Below are positions 33,914 to 42,012 of a stretch of DNA of 53,520 nucleotides, piece after piece. The position numbers and the translations under genes were made by a program. The notes beneath the pieces are model-generated. The model was not told the origin of the DNA and made no database searches. It worked only from the letters and a program-made list of their open reading frames with translations. Origin of the DNA: S015-6 sp964384945 (GTDB taxonomy: Bacteria > Desulfobacterota > DSWW01); assembly GCA_964384945.1 (NCBI GenBank), contig CAYLMK010000031.1:1-53520 (forward strand), read 5' to 3'. How positions within the stretch are numbered: the first letter of the stretch is position 1; each line of letters begins with the position of its first letter.

Positions 33914-33972
33914 GGGGATCCTCTTTTCATGCGACAGGGGGGCCTCGCGGTCCCTTGGCGTCAAGCCCTTCG

Positions 33973-34176
33973 CTAGTCTTCCAGAATGAAGGTGAAGTGG
34001 CAGGTCACCCGATAGTCCGTGATTTTGCCCTTCGCGATGGTTGCGTCCTGCTTGAGAATCTCAACATGCGTGATATTGCGCAGCGTCCTGTTGGCTCGGT
34101 TCAGCGCCTCGTCCAGGGCCTCTTTCCATCCCAGGGGTGACATCCCGATCACCTCCGTCACTCTCGCAACCGACAT
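33973..34176 (-). CDS. Dodecin family protein
   Basis: A 67-residue protein: VARVTEVIGMSPLGWKEALD, ALNRANRTLRNITHVEILKQ and a final YRVTCHFTFILED, the beta-alpha-beta-beta pattern of dodecin. Dodecins form hollow dodecamers that bind flavins or CoA and buffer them in the cytoplasm. The usual tryptophan of the flavin site is present in GWKEAL. Lies 59 bp upstream of glmS. Confidence 0.93.
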   Translation of the reverse strand: MSVARVTEVIGMSPLGWKEALDEALNRANRTLRNITHVEILKQDATIAKGKITDYRVTCHFTFILED

Positions 34177-34203
34177 CGTCTTTCTCCTTCCGTTTTCGGC
34201 ATT

Positions 34204-35196
34204 CTACATCCTTCCATCGGCTCTTTCATCCGAATTTCTGAAAGGGCCCGTTTCCGACAGCCTCTCCCGGACCTCTCGCAGGGAGGGGATGCCCGACCGG
34301 CCCCCCAGGAAGCGGCAACTCAGTCCGGCCGCGACGGTGGCCCAACGGATCCTCTCCGGAGGCGACCATCCCTTGAGAAGCCCATAAATGTAAGCTCCGT
34401 GAAAGACGTCTCCGGCGCCCGTCGTGTCGACCGCCTTGACCCGCAGGGCTCCGAGCCATGCGGGTGCGTCCTCCCAGAGGCTTACACTGCCCCGGTCCCC
34501 GAGTGTGACGGTCACGACCTCGGGTCCCATTTCGCGCAGTTTGCACAGCCGTCGTGCAAGGGGCGCCTCGGGCTCGTACCGGCGGATGAACTCCTCGGCT
34601 GCAATGAGGTGGTCCGTGTACCGGATGAGCTCGAGCATCCCCGGCTTCAGGGAGCCGGCGTCGAGGACCACCGGAATCCCGCATCTCTTTGCGCTCCTTG
34701 CCGAATGCAAGGAGGCCTCGAGAAAGAGCCCGTCCAGGTGCAGGGCGCCGGCGTCTCGCAGGAAGCCTTCCGGGACCTCCGCCGCCTGCAACGGAGAAGC
34801 CTCCGGGCGCCCCCAGAAGATGGTGCGATGACCCGTCTTCGGCTCGACGCAGATGAAGGCGAACTGGCTGCGGCCCCCCTCCCGGACGCGCACGGCCGAG
34901 GTGTCGATCCGCTCCTCTTGCAGCCCCTTGAGGATGATGCGACCAAACGGATCCCCGCCGACGACCCCGGCAAAGCGTGCCGCGATCCCCCACCGGGACA
35001 AAACCACAAGGGCCGTGGCAACGGGACCCCCACCCTGGACCAGGAAGTCACGAAATTCGCACTTCGTGTCGGGCGGGGGATACCGATCGATCGTACACAG
35101 GTAGTCGAGAGCGCACTGCCCAAGGCCGGCGACGTTGCAAGGGCCTCCGGCCGTCTTTTGTGATCGATCGAGAGCACCGTGATAGGTCGGGTCCAT
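34204..35196 (-). CDS. PfkB-family carbohydrate/nucleoside kinase
   Basis: A 330-residue ribokinase-like protein. The N-terminal signature is FLVQGGGPVATALVVLSRWG and the C-terminal signature is AVDTTGAGDVFHGAYIYGLL with the catalytic aspartate in GAGD. The fold phosphorylates a sugar or nucleoside hydroxyl with ATP; which one is not determined, and ADP-heptose pathway, ribose or fructose-type substrates are all possible. It lies 27 bp upstream of the dodecin gene on the same strand, downstream of a VWA protein. Confidence 0.88.
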   Translation of the reverse strand: MDPTYHGALDRSQKTAGGPCNVAGLGQCALDYLCTIDRYPPPDTKCEFRDFLVQGGGPVATALVVLSRWGIAARFAGVVGGDPFGRIILKGLQEERIDTSAVRVREGGRSQFAFICVEPKTGHRTIFWGRPEASPLQAAEVPEGFLRDAGALHLDGLFLEASLHSARSAKRCGIPVVLDAGSLKPGMLELIRYTDHLIAAEEFIRRYEPEAPLARRLCKLREMGPEVVTVTLGDRGSVSLWEDAPAWLGALRVKAVDTTGAGDVFHGAYIYGLLKGWSPPERIRWATVAAGLSCRFLGGRSGIPSLREVRERLSETGPFRNSDERADGRM

Positions 35197-35223
35197 GGAC
35201 CGCTCTTTCCCTGCCCGGGGTCT

Positions 35224-36294
35224 CTAAAAGATGTCGGTCTTGCAGGTCAAGCCCCAGGAGAAAAGGGCCCCGGCGGGAAAACACCGCACGCGCGTGGTCT
35301 TGCCCTCCTCGACCCGGACTGTCAGTCCGACCTCATCGCTGGTGGCCGCCTTCTGCTTCTTCCACTTCCTGAAACGCAGAGAGAGTTCGTAGCTGCCTTC
35401 TGCCATGGTCCTGTCGAACAGGAGAGTCTCTTCCCCTTGTCGAAGCCTCACGGACGCATCCGGTGCAATCTCTTCTCCCTCCACGAGAACGCGGTCTACC
35501 TGGATGGAGTCCGCGAAGAACGTATCCAACGTATTCTGTACCTCCACCTTCAACCGTGTCTTGCTGAGCCGTTCCTGCAGTCTGCCCTCCTCCTCGACCG
35601 CCCGGCTCCGCGTGGCCGTTTCGTCCTCGTAAGCCTTTTGAGCGATCGGGAGGAGCGTGGAAACCAGATTGTCGCCCGAGCTCAGATGGATCGCCTCTCC
35701 CTCCATCTGGCGGCTCAGGCAGTCCAGGTTTTCCTGATCGGCAACGTTTTTCAGATCCAGGGAGACCGCATAGAAGCGCAACCCCTGCGGCCGAGCCGCG
35801 TCGAGTTGCATGTCACAGAAGGAGACCTTGTCCGAATCCGCCCCGTCACAGAGCACAAAGAGCAGCTTCGTGTCCGGTCCTTCCGGAAACGTCTCAAGCG
35901 TCCTCGCAAGTTCTCTTCGCAAGGATCCCCTTCCCTGGGGGTTCAGGCGACGCGCCTGCTCGGGGAAGCGATGCCGATTGCCTCTTTCCGCAGGAATCAG
36001 GAGCCCCGGGTCTTTCCCCTCGGCCCCCTGTTCGAGAGGTGGATACACCCGGAGTCCGACGGCGACGTCATCCGGAAGTTCCTGCAGGACACGATCGATC
36101 GCATCGGAGACGTGAAGAATCTTCGCCCTGCCCTGCAAGGGAGCCCACATGCTGCCCGTCCGGTCCACCAGGAAAACCACGAAGAGGTCGCAGGACCCTT
36201 GGCCGGGCAGGATGAGGAAAAGGGCGAAGAGAGCTGCGGCTAGAAGGGTCGAGGGACGGATCGCCTCCCGCATGCGGCTGCCTCGCATATGCAT
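35224..36294 (-). CDS. Exported von Willebrand factor A domain protein
   Basis: A 356-residue protein with a signal peptide (LLAAALFALFLILPGQGSC, possibly a lipoprotein site at the Cys). A VWA domain starts with DLFVVFLVDRTGSMWAPLQG, where the MIDAS motif is DRTGS, a variant of DxSxS. KLLFVLCDGADSD is a second metal-site segment. After about residue 230 come a coiled coil and a beta-rich tail with repeated EGSYELSLRFRKWKKQ-like strands. Likely a metal-dependent adhesion or scaffold role in the periplasm. An alternative start seven codons downstream (MREAIRPS) is possible. Confidence 0.75.
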   Translation of the reverse strand: MHMRGSRMREAIRPSTLLAAALFALFLILPGQGSCDLFVVFLVDRTGSMWAPLQGRAKILHVSDAIDRVLQELPDDVAVGLRVYPPLEQGAEGKDPGLLIPAERGNRHRFPEQARRLNPQGRGSLRRELARTLETFPEGPDTKLLFVLCDGADSDKVSFCDMQLDAARPQGLRFYAVSLDLKNVADQENLDCLSRQMEGEAIHLSSGDNLVSTLLPIAQKAYEDETATRSRAVEEEGRLQERLSKTRLKVEVQNTLDTFFADSIQVDRVLVEGEEIAPDASVRLRQGEETLLFDRTMAEGSYELSLRFRKWKKQKAATSDEVGLTVRVEEGKTTRVRCFPAGALFSWGLTCKTDIF

Positions 36295-36329
36295 GCCTCA
36301 CCCCCGCGGTCGCCCGCATTCGACCCGTT

Positions 36330-36608
36330 TCAGGCCTTCTTGTAAAAGATCAGGCCCAGGACCATGAACAGGAGGCCGCACATGTTCATGTTCACTCGTA
36401 TTCCCAGGGAAAGGGACACAATCCACAGATCGAGAGACACAGGAGGGTCCAGGCCGAATGCCTTGCCGTAGGACAGCACGTCGTGGAGAGGTCCATCCGG
36501 CAGAACGGCGGCGAGGAAGAGCCCGAACAAGTTCCCGAGGATTCCCGAGAGTACCAGGACCAGCACGGCAACCTGAAACCTGCCTTTCCTCTCTTCTCGA
36601 ATCAGCAT
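36330..36608 (-). CDS. DUF4321-like small membrane protein
   Basis: About 92 residues, with two membrane helices (FQVAVLVLVLSGILGNLFGL and NMNMCGLLFMVLGLIFYKK) joined by SLDLWIVSLSLGIRVN, the arrangement of the DUF4321 family, whose function is unknown. The ATG giving MLIREERKGR is favoured; a longer open frame upstream (22 codons) has no family resemblance. It precedes the VWA gene on the same strand by about 35 bp. Confidence 0.65.
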   Translation of the reverse strand: MLIREERKGRFQVAVLVLVLSGILGNLFGLFLAAVLPDGPLHDVLSYGKAFGLDPPVSLDLWIVSLSLGIRVNMNMCGLLFMVLGLIFYKKA

Positions 36609-36781
36609 GTCCTTTTTGCACCCTTTCGTAGGAAACAGGTCGGAATGCCCTACTGTGAGAAAGACCTTCAACAAATATCACAACCGATCTAATTTTGAAA
36701 GCGAAATATAGGGCGGCTCGTAACCCAAGGCGGTCTCCTTCGATTGAGGTGCCCTTGATCTTCAGGTGGCGGAAAACGGGC

Positions 36782-36810
36782 TTGACATTTATAACGCATT
36801 GCGTTATACA
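36782..36810 (+). promoter_or_regulatory. Sigma-70 promoter with a perfect 19-bp operator palindrome
   Basis: TTGACA (36782-36787), a 17-bp spacer and TATACA (36805-36810) form a good promoter. The palindrome TATAACGCATTGCGTTATA (36790-36808) has 9-bp perfect arms around one T and covers the spacer and most of the -10 box, so a bound repressor would block polymerase. Such TAACGC/GCGTTA operators resemble those of HigBA-type toxin-antitoxin modules, but no intact toxin or antitoxin gene follows. The next gene on this strand is the phasin-like one, 100 bp downstream. Confidence 0.7.
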
Positions 36811-36910
36811 GAAGATCAAGGCTGGCATGAAGCAATGATGCAACCATGTTTCCGCAACCTGGCTTCAGGGTGGCAGGTGAAATCGCTTTGTTTCGAGGGA
36901 GGGTGAACCC

Positions 36911-37531
36911 ATGGAGACGCAAGAGGAAAAAGAGAGAAAATCAGGGGTATCGGAGAGGATTCTGGAAAGCTTCGGGGATTCGCTCCGGTCGCTGAGCAAG
37001 GTCGAAGCGGAGGGGGAAAAACTGGTGAAAAGGCTGGTCGGGACGTTGGAGAAGCACGGGATCGAAGCCGGAACGAAGGCTGTTGAGGATTTGGGTCGGG
37101 ATGCAAGGGCATTCCTGAAGCAACTGAACGAGTCGATCGAAGAGGGTGCGGCCAAGGTCCTGGAGAGGTTGAACATCCCGTCCCGGGAGGATCTGGAGCA
37201 GGTCAACCGCAAGCTGAAGGCCCTGATGGACGAACATGTGGGGCAGCGGCTTGAGAAGCTCAAGGTTCCGACCGGCAAGGACATGGATCTCATGGCCAGA
37301 CAGCTCAGGGAGAGTCTGGAGGAGCAGGTCCGCCGGGGACTGGGTCGACTGAACCTTGCCACACGAAAGGAAATGCAAGCGCTGGCCAAGGACCTGAAAA
37401 AGCTCCGGGAGGATGTGGCGAGGCTGCGCGGGAAGGGGGCCCCGACGTCGACCAAGTCGTCGGCGAAGAACGAGGCCCCGAGCGCTTCGAAGAAGACGGC
37501 GGCGGCCCGGAAGAAACCTGCAAAGACATAG
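36911..37531 (+). CDS. Phasin-like helical protein with three 30-residue repeats and basic tail
   Basis: A 206-residue, highly charged all-helical protein. Three repeats with exactly 30-residue period occur: VLERLNIPSREDLEQVNRKL (from 83), RLEKLKVPTGKDMDLMARQL (from 113) and GLGRLNLATRKEMQALAKDL (from 143). This LxxLxxPxxxDxxxLxxxL unit is typical of phasins such as PhaF/PhaI, which coat polyhydroxyalkanoate granules. The tail (174-206) is Lys/Ala/Ser/Thr-rich like the DNA-binding tail of PhaF. No PHA synthase is in the window, so granule binding is inferred. The start follows GAGGGAGGGTGAACCC. Confidence 0.7.
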   Translation: METQEEKERKSGVSERILESFGDSLRSLSKVEAEGEKLVKRLVGTLEKHGIEAGTKAVEDLGRDARAFLKQLNESIEEGAAKVLERLNIPSREDLEQVNRKLKALMDEHVGQRLEKLKVPTGKDMDLMARQLRESLEEQVRRGLGRLNLATRKEMQALAKDLKKLREDVARLRGKGAPTSTKSSAKNEAPSASKKTAAARKKPAKT

Positions 37532-37641
37532 TCCCTGAGGTTGGACGGGCCTTTGTCGGCCGCAAAGCCCCGCATAGGCCAAGCGTATGGACACGAGCAC
37601 GGGTACGGGCCAAGGCCGAAGGGCAGAGCGGTTGCGGTAGG

Positions 37642-38748
37642 TTACGTCAAGATCTCCTGGAACGGCTCCGGGATGAAGGTAATCAGAAAGACGATCAGGC
37701 CGATCCAGCCCAGAACCTTTCGGGTTGGGTTGAGCGTTCCGGCCGCGTCCCGGGTGGGAGGATGGTCGAGACGAAGGAAACACATCAGGACGATCCATAC
37801 AACCCAGACGCTGGTTGTGGGTGCCAGATTCCCCAGTATTCCAATGATGCCGAGGAAGAGCGTGAAGACGCGCAGCAGGGGGCTTCCGTCGGCCGAAAAG
37901 GCTGCACGCGCCCCCACCCAGCAGAAGGCGAGCCCCCAGAGCCAAGCGAAGGGGTCGGGCAGGGCGAGAACCCGATGAACGGACCAGAGCAAAAGCACGA
38001 GGAAGACGCCCCGCGAGACGATGCGGTGGCGAGGCCCGAAGATCCCGTACGTTACGTGCCCCCCGTCGAGCTGACCCATCGGCAAGAGGTTGAGCGAGGT
38101 CAGAAAGAACCCGAGCCAGCCTGCGAAGGCGACCGGATGCAGGAGAACCGTCTGCGTCTCACCCAATGAACCGAAGACCCATCGGGTGAGTGCCAGGAAC
38201 AGCAAGGAATCCCCCAGTTCGATGCCCCCTGCGGCAGAGCCTGTCTCGATCACCGTGGACAGCTTCAGGCCGATCAGGGCTGCGGGCAGGGCAACGACGA
38301 GTCCTGCGATGGGGCCCGCAATTCCAATGTCAAACAAGATCCTGCGGTCCCGGATCACGGCGCGCATCCGGATGACGGCGCCCATGGTTCCGATGATCGT
38401 GGGGACGGGGATGAAATAGGGCAGACTCGCCTGCACCCGATAGTGGCGTGAAGTGAAGTAGTGGCCCATTTCATGGGCCAGGAGAATGCCCAGGAGCGAG
38501 ACGGAGAAAGGCACCCCGCTCAGGATGTTTCTCAAGGAGGCGAAGGCTTCCGCTCCCTTCGCCTGCAGCGCTCCGGCCAGGATGGTGGTGACTACGGTGG
38601 CAAGGAAGAGCAGCACATTCGCGCGGAGCTTCGGCTTCCCTGCGCTGGGATGGGGGGACGGGGGGAGGCTGGACGAGCCGCGAAGCAGGTCGTTCGGGCC
38701 CCGGCCTGTTTGTCTTTGCGCATGCGACGAGGGTGCGTCCGACTTCAT
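37642..38748 (-). CDS. Site-2 protease family (M50) membrane metalloprotease
   Basis: A 368-residue polytopic membrane protein. The zinc motif HExxH is in LLAHEMGHYFTSRHY, and the third ligand region is NLLPMGQLDGGHVTYG. Eight or so membrane helices follow the pattern of site-2 proteases, which cut membrane-spanning substrates within the bilayer. A proline-rich cytoplasmic N-terminus (about 40 residues) precedes them. The start overlaps the stop of the SAM hydroxide adenosyltransferase gene (ATGA), so the two are coupled. Confidence 0.9.
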   Translation of the reverse strand: MKSDAPSSHAQRQTGRGPNDLLRGSSSLPPSPHPSAGKPKLRANVLLFLATVVTTILAGALQAKGAEAFASLRNILSGVPFSVSLLGILLAHEMGHYFTSRHYRVQASLPYFIPVPTIIGTMGAVIRMRAVIRDRRILFDIGIAGPIAGLVVALPAALIGLKLSTVIETGSAAGGIELGDSLLFLALTRWVFGSLGETQTVLLHPVAFAGWLGFFLTSLNLLPMGQLDGGHVTYGIFGPRHRIVSRGVFLVLLLWSVHRVLALPDPFAWLWGLAFCWVGARAAFSADGSPLLRVFTLFLGIIGILGNLAPTTSVWVVWIVLMCFLRLDHPPTRDAAGTLNPTRKVLGWIGLIVFLITFIPEPFQEILT

Positions 38749-39575
38749 GGTTGGCAGGTTTCCGCCGGGCCTACTCTCTTGAGAACGACCGGATCGCCTT
38801 CTTGAAGGCCGAGGGTCTGGTCGGCCCGGGCCTGATTGCAGGCCACCTCCAGATACCCCATGCTGTTGAACAGGGCCAGGGCCTCCCCCTCGGGAGCCGA
38901 TTCATAGGTTGCGGACAGTTTCGTTATCCTCTTGGATGCCGCATGAACCACGAAAACCCCGCCCCTTGCCCATGCTGAGACAACTGCGTATGTCAGGTTC
39001 GTTATGCAGTTGCCGAACCGGTCGGTCCAGACGACTTGGCCGCACAATTCGCCGGCACGTTCTCGATGCGCGGGAAGACAGAGAGTCGAAAGATCCCCGG
39101 CGGCCGGACCGAAGGCCTCCGGAGGCGTGCCCGCGGCCAGGTGCGCCGCAACCGGCGCGAACAGGTCCCTTCCGTGAAATGTCTTGCTCACAGGATGCAG
39201 GAAATACTCGCTCTTTTCCAGCCTCCAGGCGCCCTGAAGCCGGAGATCCGCGATCAGGAGGCCGAAGAGGCCGTTGTCAGGACCCACATAGAACCGGTCC
39301 TCGATCTTGAGCACCAGCGGATTCCTCCCGCCCCCGACCCCCGGATCGACGACAGCGAGGTGAACGGTTCCCGGCGGGAACCTCGGACATACTTCTCGGA
39401 GCAGACATGCAGCAGGAAGGATTCGGTGGGCGGGCAACTCGTGCGTGATATCGACGATCCGAACCCAGGGATGGATCGACAGGATGACGCCCTTCATCGA
39501 TCCGACGTATGCATCCCGGAGGCCGAAATCCGTGGTGATCGTGAGGATTGCCGGTGCCGGTTCTTGACGGCCCAT
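38745..39575 (-). CDS. S-adenosyl-L-methionine hydroxide adenosyltransferase (DUF62) family
   Basis: A 276-residue protein: ILTITTDFGLRDAYVGSMKG, VDITHELPAHRI, VVDPGVGGGRNPLV, the GPDNGLFGLL motif and TFHGRDLFAPVAAHLA, all diagnostic of the SAM hydroxide adenosyltransferase/chlorinase superfamily. It cleaves SAM to adenosine and methionine. The start is placed at the ATG sharing TGATG with the upstream stop and following CTGGAGGGGTTT; longer frames exist but lack support. Confidence 0.92.
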   Translation of the reverse strand: MGRQEPAPAILTITTDFGLRDAYVGSMKGVILSIHPWVRIVDITHELPAHRILPAACLLREVCPRFPPGTVHLAVVDPGVGGGRNPLVLKIEDRFYVGPDNGLFGLLIADLRLQGAWRLEKSEYFLHPVSKTFHGRDLFAPVAAHLAAGTPPEAFGPAAGDLSTLCLPAHRERAGELCGQVVWTDRFGNCITNLTYAVVSAWARGGVFVVHAASKRITKLSATYESAPEGEALALFNSMGYLEVACNQARADQTLGLQEGDPVVLKRVGPAETCQP

Positions 39576-39856
39576 CAAAACCCCTCCAGGGGACATCCCT
39601 CGCATCTGGGTCGCGGCCGGCAGAAGTCCTTTCCGGCATTCACCAGGAGCGCGTGCAGCTCGTTGAAGAGGGCCTCGGGGGTGAACGCTCCCAGTCCCTT
39701 CAGGTTTGCGATCGCCTTTTCCACGTTTCTCCAGGCCGTGTTCTGCGTGAGGATGGCGCCGACCACGACCTCAAAGGGCGTCTCCGCAGGCCACCAGTGC
39801 CGCGGTCCGTAATGATGGAGCAGGACCCGGTGGATATCCAGCAGCTTGTCGTGCAT
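39575..39856 (-). pseudogene. Endonuclease III-like gene with internal in-frame deletion
   Basis: A 93-residue remnant of an HhH-GPD DNA glycosylase. Residues 1-63 match the N-terminus (PFEVVVGAILTQNTAWRNVE, as in Nth PFELLIAVLLSAQAT). Residues 64-93 match the far C-terminus (FNELHALLVNAGKDFC and PRCEGCPL, the iron-sulfur loop). The roughly 100 residues between them, holding the helix-hairpin-helix, the catalytic lysine and aspartate, are missing, yet the frame is intact and both ends overlap neighbours normally. Either a recent deletion pseudogene, a real mini-protein, or an assembly artefact. Confidence 0.7.
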
Positions 39857-39858
39857 GC

Positions 39859-40821
39859 CTATCGGGAAGCCTCCGGGGAAGTTGCCATCTCTTCCAATAC
39901 GGCCACCACCAGCAGGGGAAGATTCAGCTCGTGATGGCCGATCAACTGATAACCTCGTCCTCCCATGCGCACAGGCCGCTGGACGACATTGACCGAGGGG
40001 CGGTAATGCCTGTTGAAATCCATGTCGACCGTGGTGAACGCCTCCACGCGATTCCCCTGGTTTCGGGCAAGGTTCAGGGCCTTCAGGAACACCTCGGGCA
40101 GCACGACCGCAGATCCGATGTTCAGGTAGGCTCCGCCTTCCAGTCGTGCGATACGAGCGGCGAGAAGCCGGAAATCCCGCAAGGAGGCCTCTCCCAGCGC
40201 GGCGCCATCGGCCGAGGGATGCATGTGCGTGATGTCGGTTCCGATCGCCGCATGGACGGTGACCGGGACGTTTTTTGCGTAAGCCTGACAGAGAAGGCTC
40301 CGTTGCGCGTGCGGGGGTGAACTCTCGGCAAGCCGCCTTGCCACCGCCTCCCCGAAGCCTTCCCCCCTCCGGGTCCCTTCGGAAAGGGCCCGGTTGATCA
40401 GCAGGGCCGTTTCCTCGGCGACGCCGAACATCCCGTGATCCAGCGCCGGCCCGACATCCTCCGAGGTCTTGCCCCACAGGGCGATCTCGGTGTCGTGAAT
40501 GACCCCGGCCCCGTTCATGGCGAGCGCCGTGATCACTCCCCGGTCCATCCAGGAAATCAGAGACGGCGCCAGACCCACCTTGATGACATGGGCACCCATG
40601 CCTACGATGATTTCCTTCCTTTCCCGGGCGGCCCCGGCGATCCGCCGGGCCACCTCCCGGAGATCCATGCCTGCCAGAAGCCGGGGCAGGGCATCCAGGA
40701 ACTCCCTGACCTGCATGCCCGGACCCAAAGGCGAAGCGAAATCCTCCACGCACACCTTGGAGAATCGGTCCTTGAGGGAAACGGTTCGAAGTTCCGACGG
40801 GTCAACGCTCGACTTGTTCAT
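39859..40821 (-). CDS. Deoxyhypusine synthase-like protein
   Basis: A 320-residue Rossmann-like protein with GAHVIKVGLAPSLISWMDRG, ALAMNGAGVIHDTEIALWGK, TSEDVGPALDHGMFGVAEET, PVTVHAAIGTDITHMHP and GSAVVLPEVFLKALNLARN, a pattern I associate with bacterial deoxyhypusine synthase-like proteins. Bacteria lack hypusine, and homologues can act on other polyamine-related substrates; the role here is unknown. It starts at the ATG sharing TGATG with the gmhA stop, preceded by GGGAGG. Part of a coupled minus-strand operon. Confidence 0.65.
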   Translation of the reverse strand: MNKSSVDPSELRTVSLKDRFSKVCVEDFASPLGPGMQVREFLDALPRLLAGMDLREVARRIAGAARERKEIIVGMGAHVIKVGLAPSLISWMDRGVITALAMNGAGVIHDTEIALWGKTSEDVGPALDHGMFGVAEETALLINRALSEGTRRGEGFGEAVARRLAESSPPHAQRSLLCQAYAKNVPVTVHAAIGTDITHMHPSADGAALGEASLRDFRLLAARIARLEGGAYLNIGSAVVLPEVFLKALNLARNQGNRVEAFTTVDMDFNRHYRPSVNVVQRPVRMGGRGYQLIGHHELNLPLLVVAVLEEMATSPEASR

Positions 40822-41462
40822 CAGCGCCTCCCTTGCGATTCTTTCGGATCGGGTTCGCGCGAGGTCGGGAACAGGGCCTCTTCGGTCCATTCACACAGAA
40901 GGTGTTCCACGATGAGGAGGGTTTCCTGAATGCGGGGGGTCTGGTCCGAGGCGGATACGCAAAGGGTGCAGTCGGCCAGCTCTCTTGCACGTCCGCCGCT
41001 CCCCCCGGTGAAGGCCAACGTTCGTATCCCCATTTCCTTCGCTTTTTGAATCGCTGCCACGACATTGTCGGAGTTCCCGCTCGTGGTGATGGCCAGCAGC
41101 AGGTCCTCCGGCTTTCCCAGGGCCTCGATCTGGCGCGAGAAGACGAATCGGAAGTCCGAGTCGTTCCCGATGGCGGTGAGCGCGGAGGTGTCGGTGGTCA
41201 GCGCAATCGCGGGCAAGGCAGGACGATCGGCCCGGTAACGGTTCACGAATTCGGCCGCCAGGTGCTGCGCGTCGGCCGCGCTCCCGCCGTTGCCGATGAT
41301 CATAAGTTTCCCCCCCCTCCGAAGGGCGCGGACGACCTCCTCAAAGGCCTCGGACAACTTGTCCAGATTCTCGGCGAAAAAGCGTTCCTGCGTTCTCAGC
41401 GTCTCCCGGATGCCGTCCTGAATCCGCATCATGGGTGTTTTGTGTCCTTGCCTGTTCGCCAT
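40821..41462 (-). CDS. gmhA: Sedoheptulose 7-phosphate isomerase
   Basis: A 213-residue SIS-domain isomerase. GKLMIIGNGGSAADAQHLAA is the phosphosugar site, NRYRADRPALPAIALTTDTS and TAIGNDSDFRFVFSRQIEAL are GmhA-specific, and DQTPRIQETLLIVEHLLCE contains the catalytic glutamate/histidine region. It makes D-glycero-D-manno-heptose 7-phosphate for lipopolysaccharide core. Start: ATG after GAGAGGAAAGGAACCGACC. A PfkB-family kinase elsewhere in the window is not adjacent, so HldE-type function should not be assumed for it. Confidence 0.93.
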   Translation of the reverse strand: MANRQGHKTPMMRIQDGIRETLRTQERFFAENLDKLSEAFEEVVRALRRGGKLMIIGNGGSAADAQHLAAEFVNRYRADRPALPAIALTTDTSALTAIGNDSDFRFVFSRQIEALGKPEDLLLAITTSGNSDNVVAAIQKAKEMGIRTLAFTGGSGGRARELADCTLCVSASDQTPRIQETLLIVEHLLCEWTEEALFPTSREPDPKESQGRR

Positions 41463-41602
41463 GGGTCGGTTCCTTTCCTCTCCCGAGAGGGGTTCTGGGA
41501 AACGTGGAAGCGACATTTCTTCGAATTGACAATTCCGAATCCATCTTCTTAAATGGCCCCGATGCAACGAGACCCGTTGAAAGAAAAGAAAGGAGACCCC
41601 CC

Positions 41603-41935
41603 ATGTCCGGACGCGTATTGGAGGTCACGGATACCGACTTCGAAAAAGAGATCCTGAAATCGCCCCTGCCTGCACTGGTGGATTTCTGGGCCGCCTGGTG
41701 CGGTCCCTGTCGGATGATCGGTCCAATCGTAGAGGAGATCGCCGAAGAGTACAAGGACCGGGCCAAGGTGGCCAAGATGAATGTGGACGACAACGTAAAC
41801 ACCCCTGCGCGCTACGGTGTTCGGGGGATTCCGGCTCTGTTGGTCTTCAAGAACGGCGAACTCGTCGACCAGATCATCGGTGCCGTCCCCAAGACGCAGG
41901 TGGTGGGCCTGCTCGAAAAGGCTCTGGGGTCCTGA
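41603..41935 (+). CDS. trxA: Thioredoxin
   Basis: A 110-residue thioredoxin with the WCGPC redox site in ALVDFWAAWCGPCRMIGPIV, the cis-proline loop VRGIPALLVFKNGELVDQ, and VNVDD-like NVDDNVNTPARYGV. It reduces cytoplasmic disulfides. The start follows AAAGGAGACCCCCC. It is transcribed alone between divergent gmhA and convergent rodA. Confidence 0.97.
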   Translation: MSGRVLEVTDTDFEKEILKSPLPALVDFWAAWCGPCRMIGPIVEEIAEEYKDRAKVAKMNVDDNVNTPARYGVRGIPALLVFKNGELVDQIIGAVPKTQVVGLLEKALGS

Positions 41936-42012
41936 CGGACCCGGTTCTCTCCCGGATGTCTTCGCGACGGGCTCCCTGGCGGGCCTTTCGGCCGGATGTG
42001 CGCTCCGGTGGC

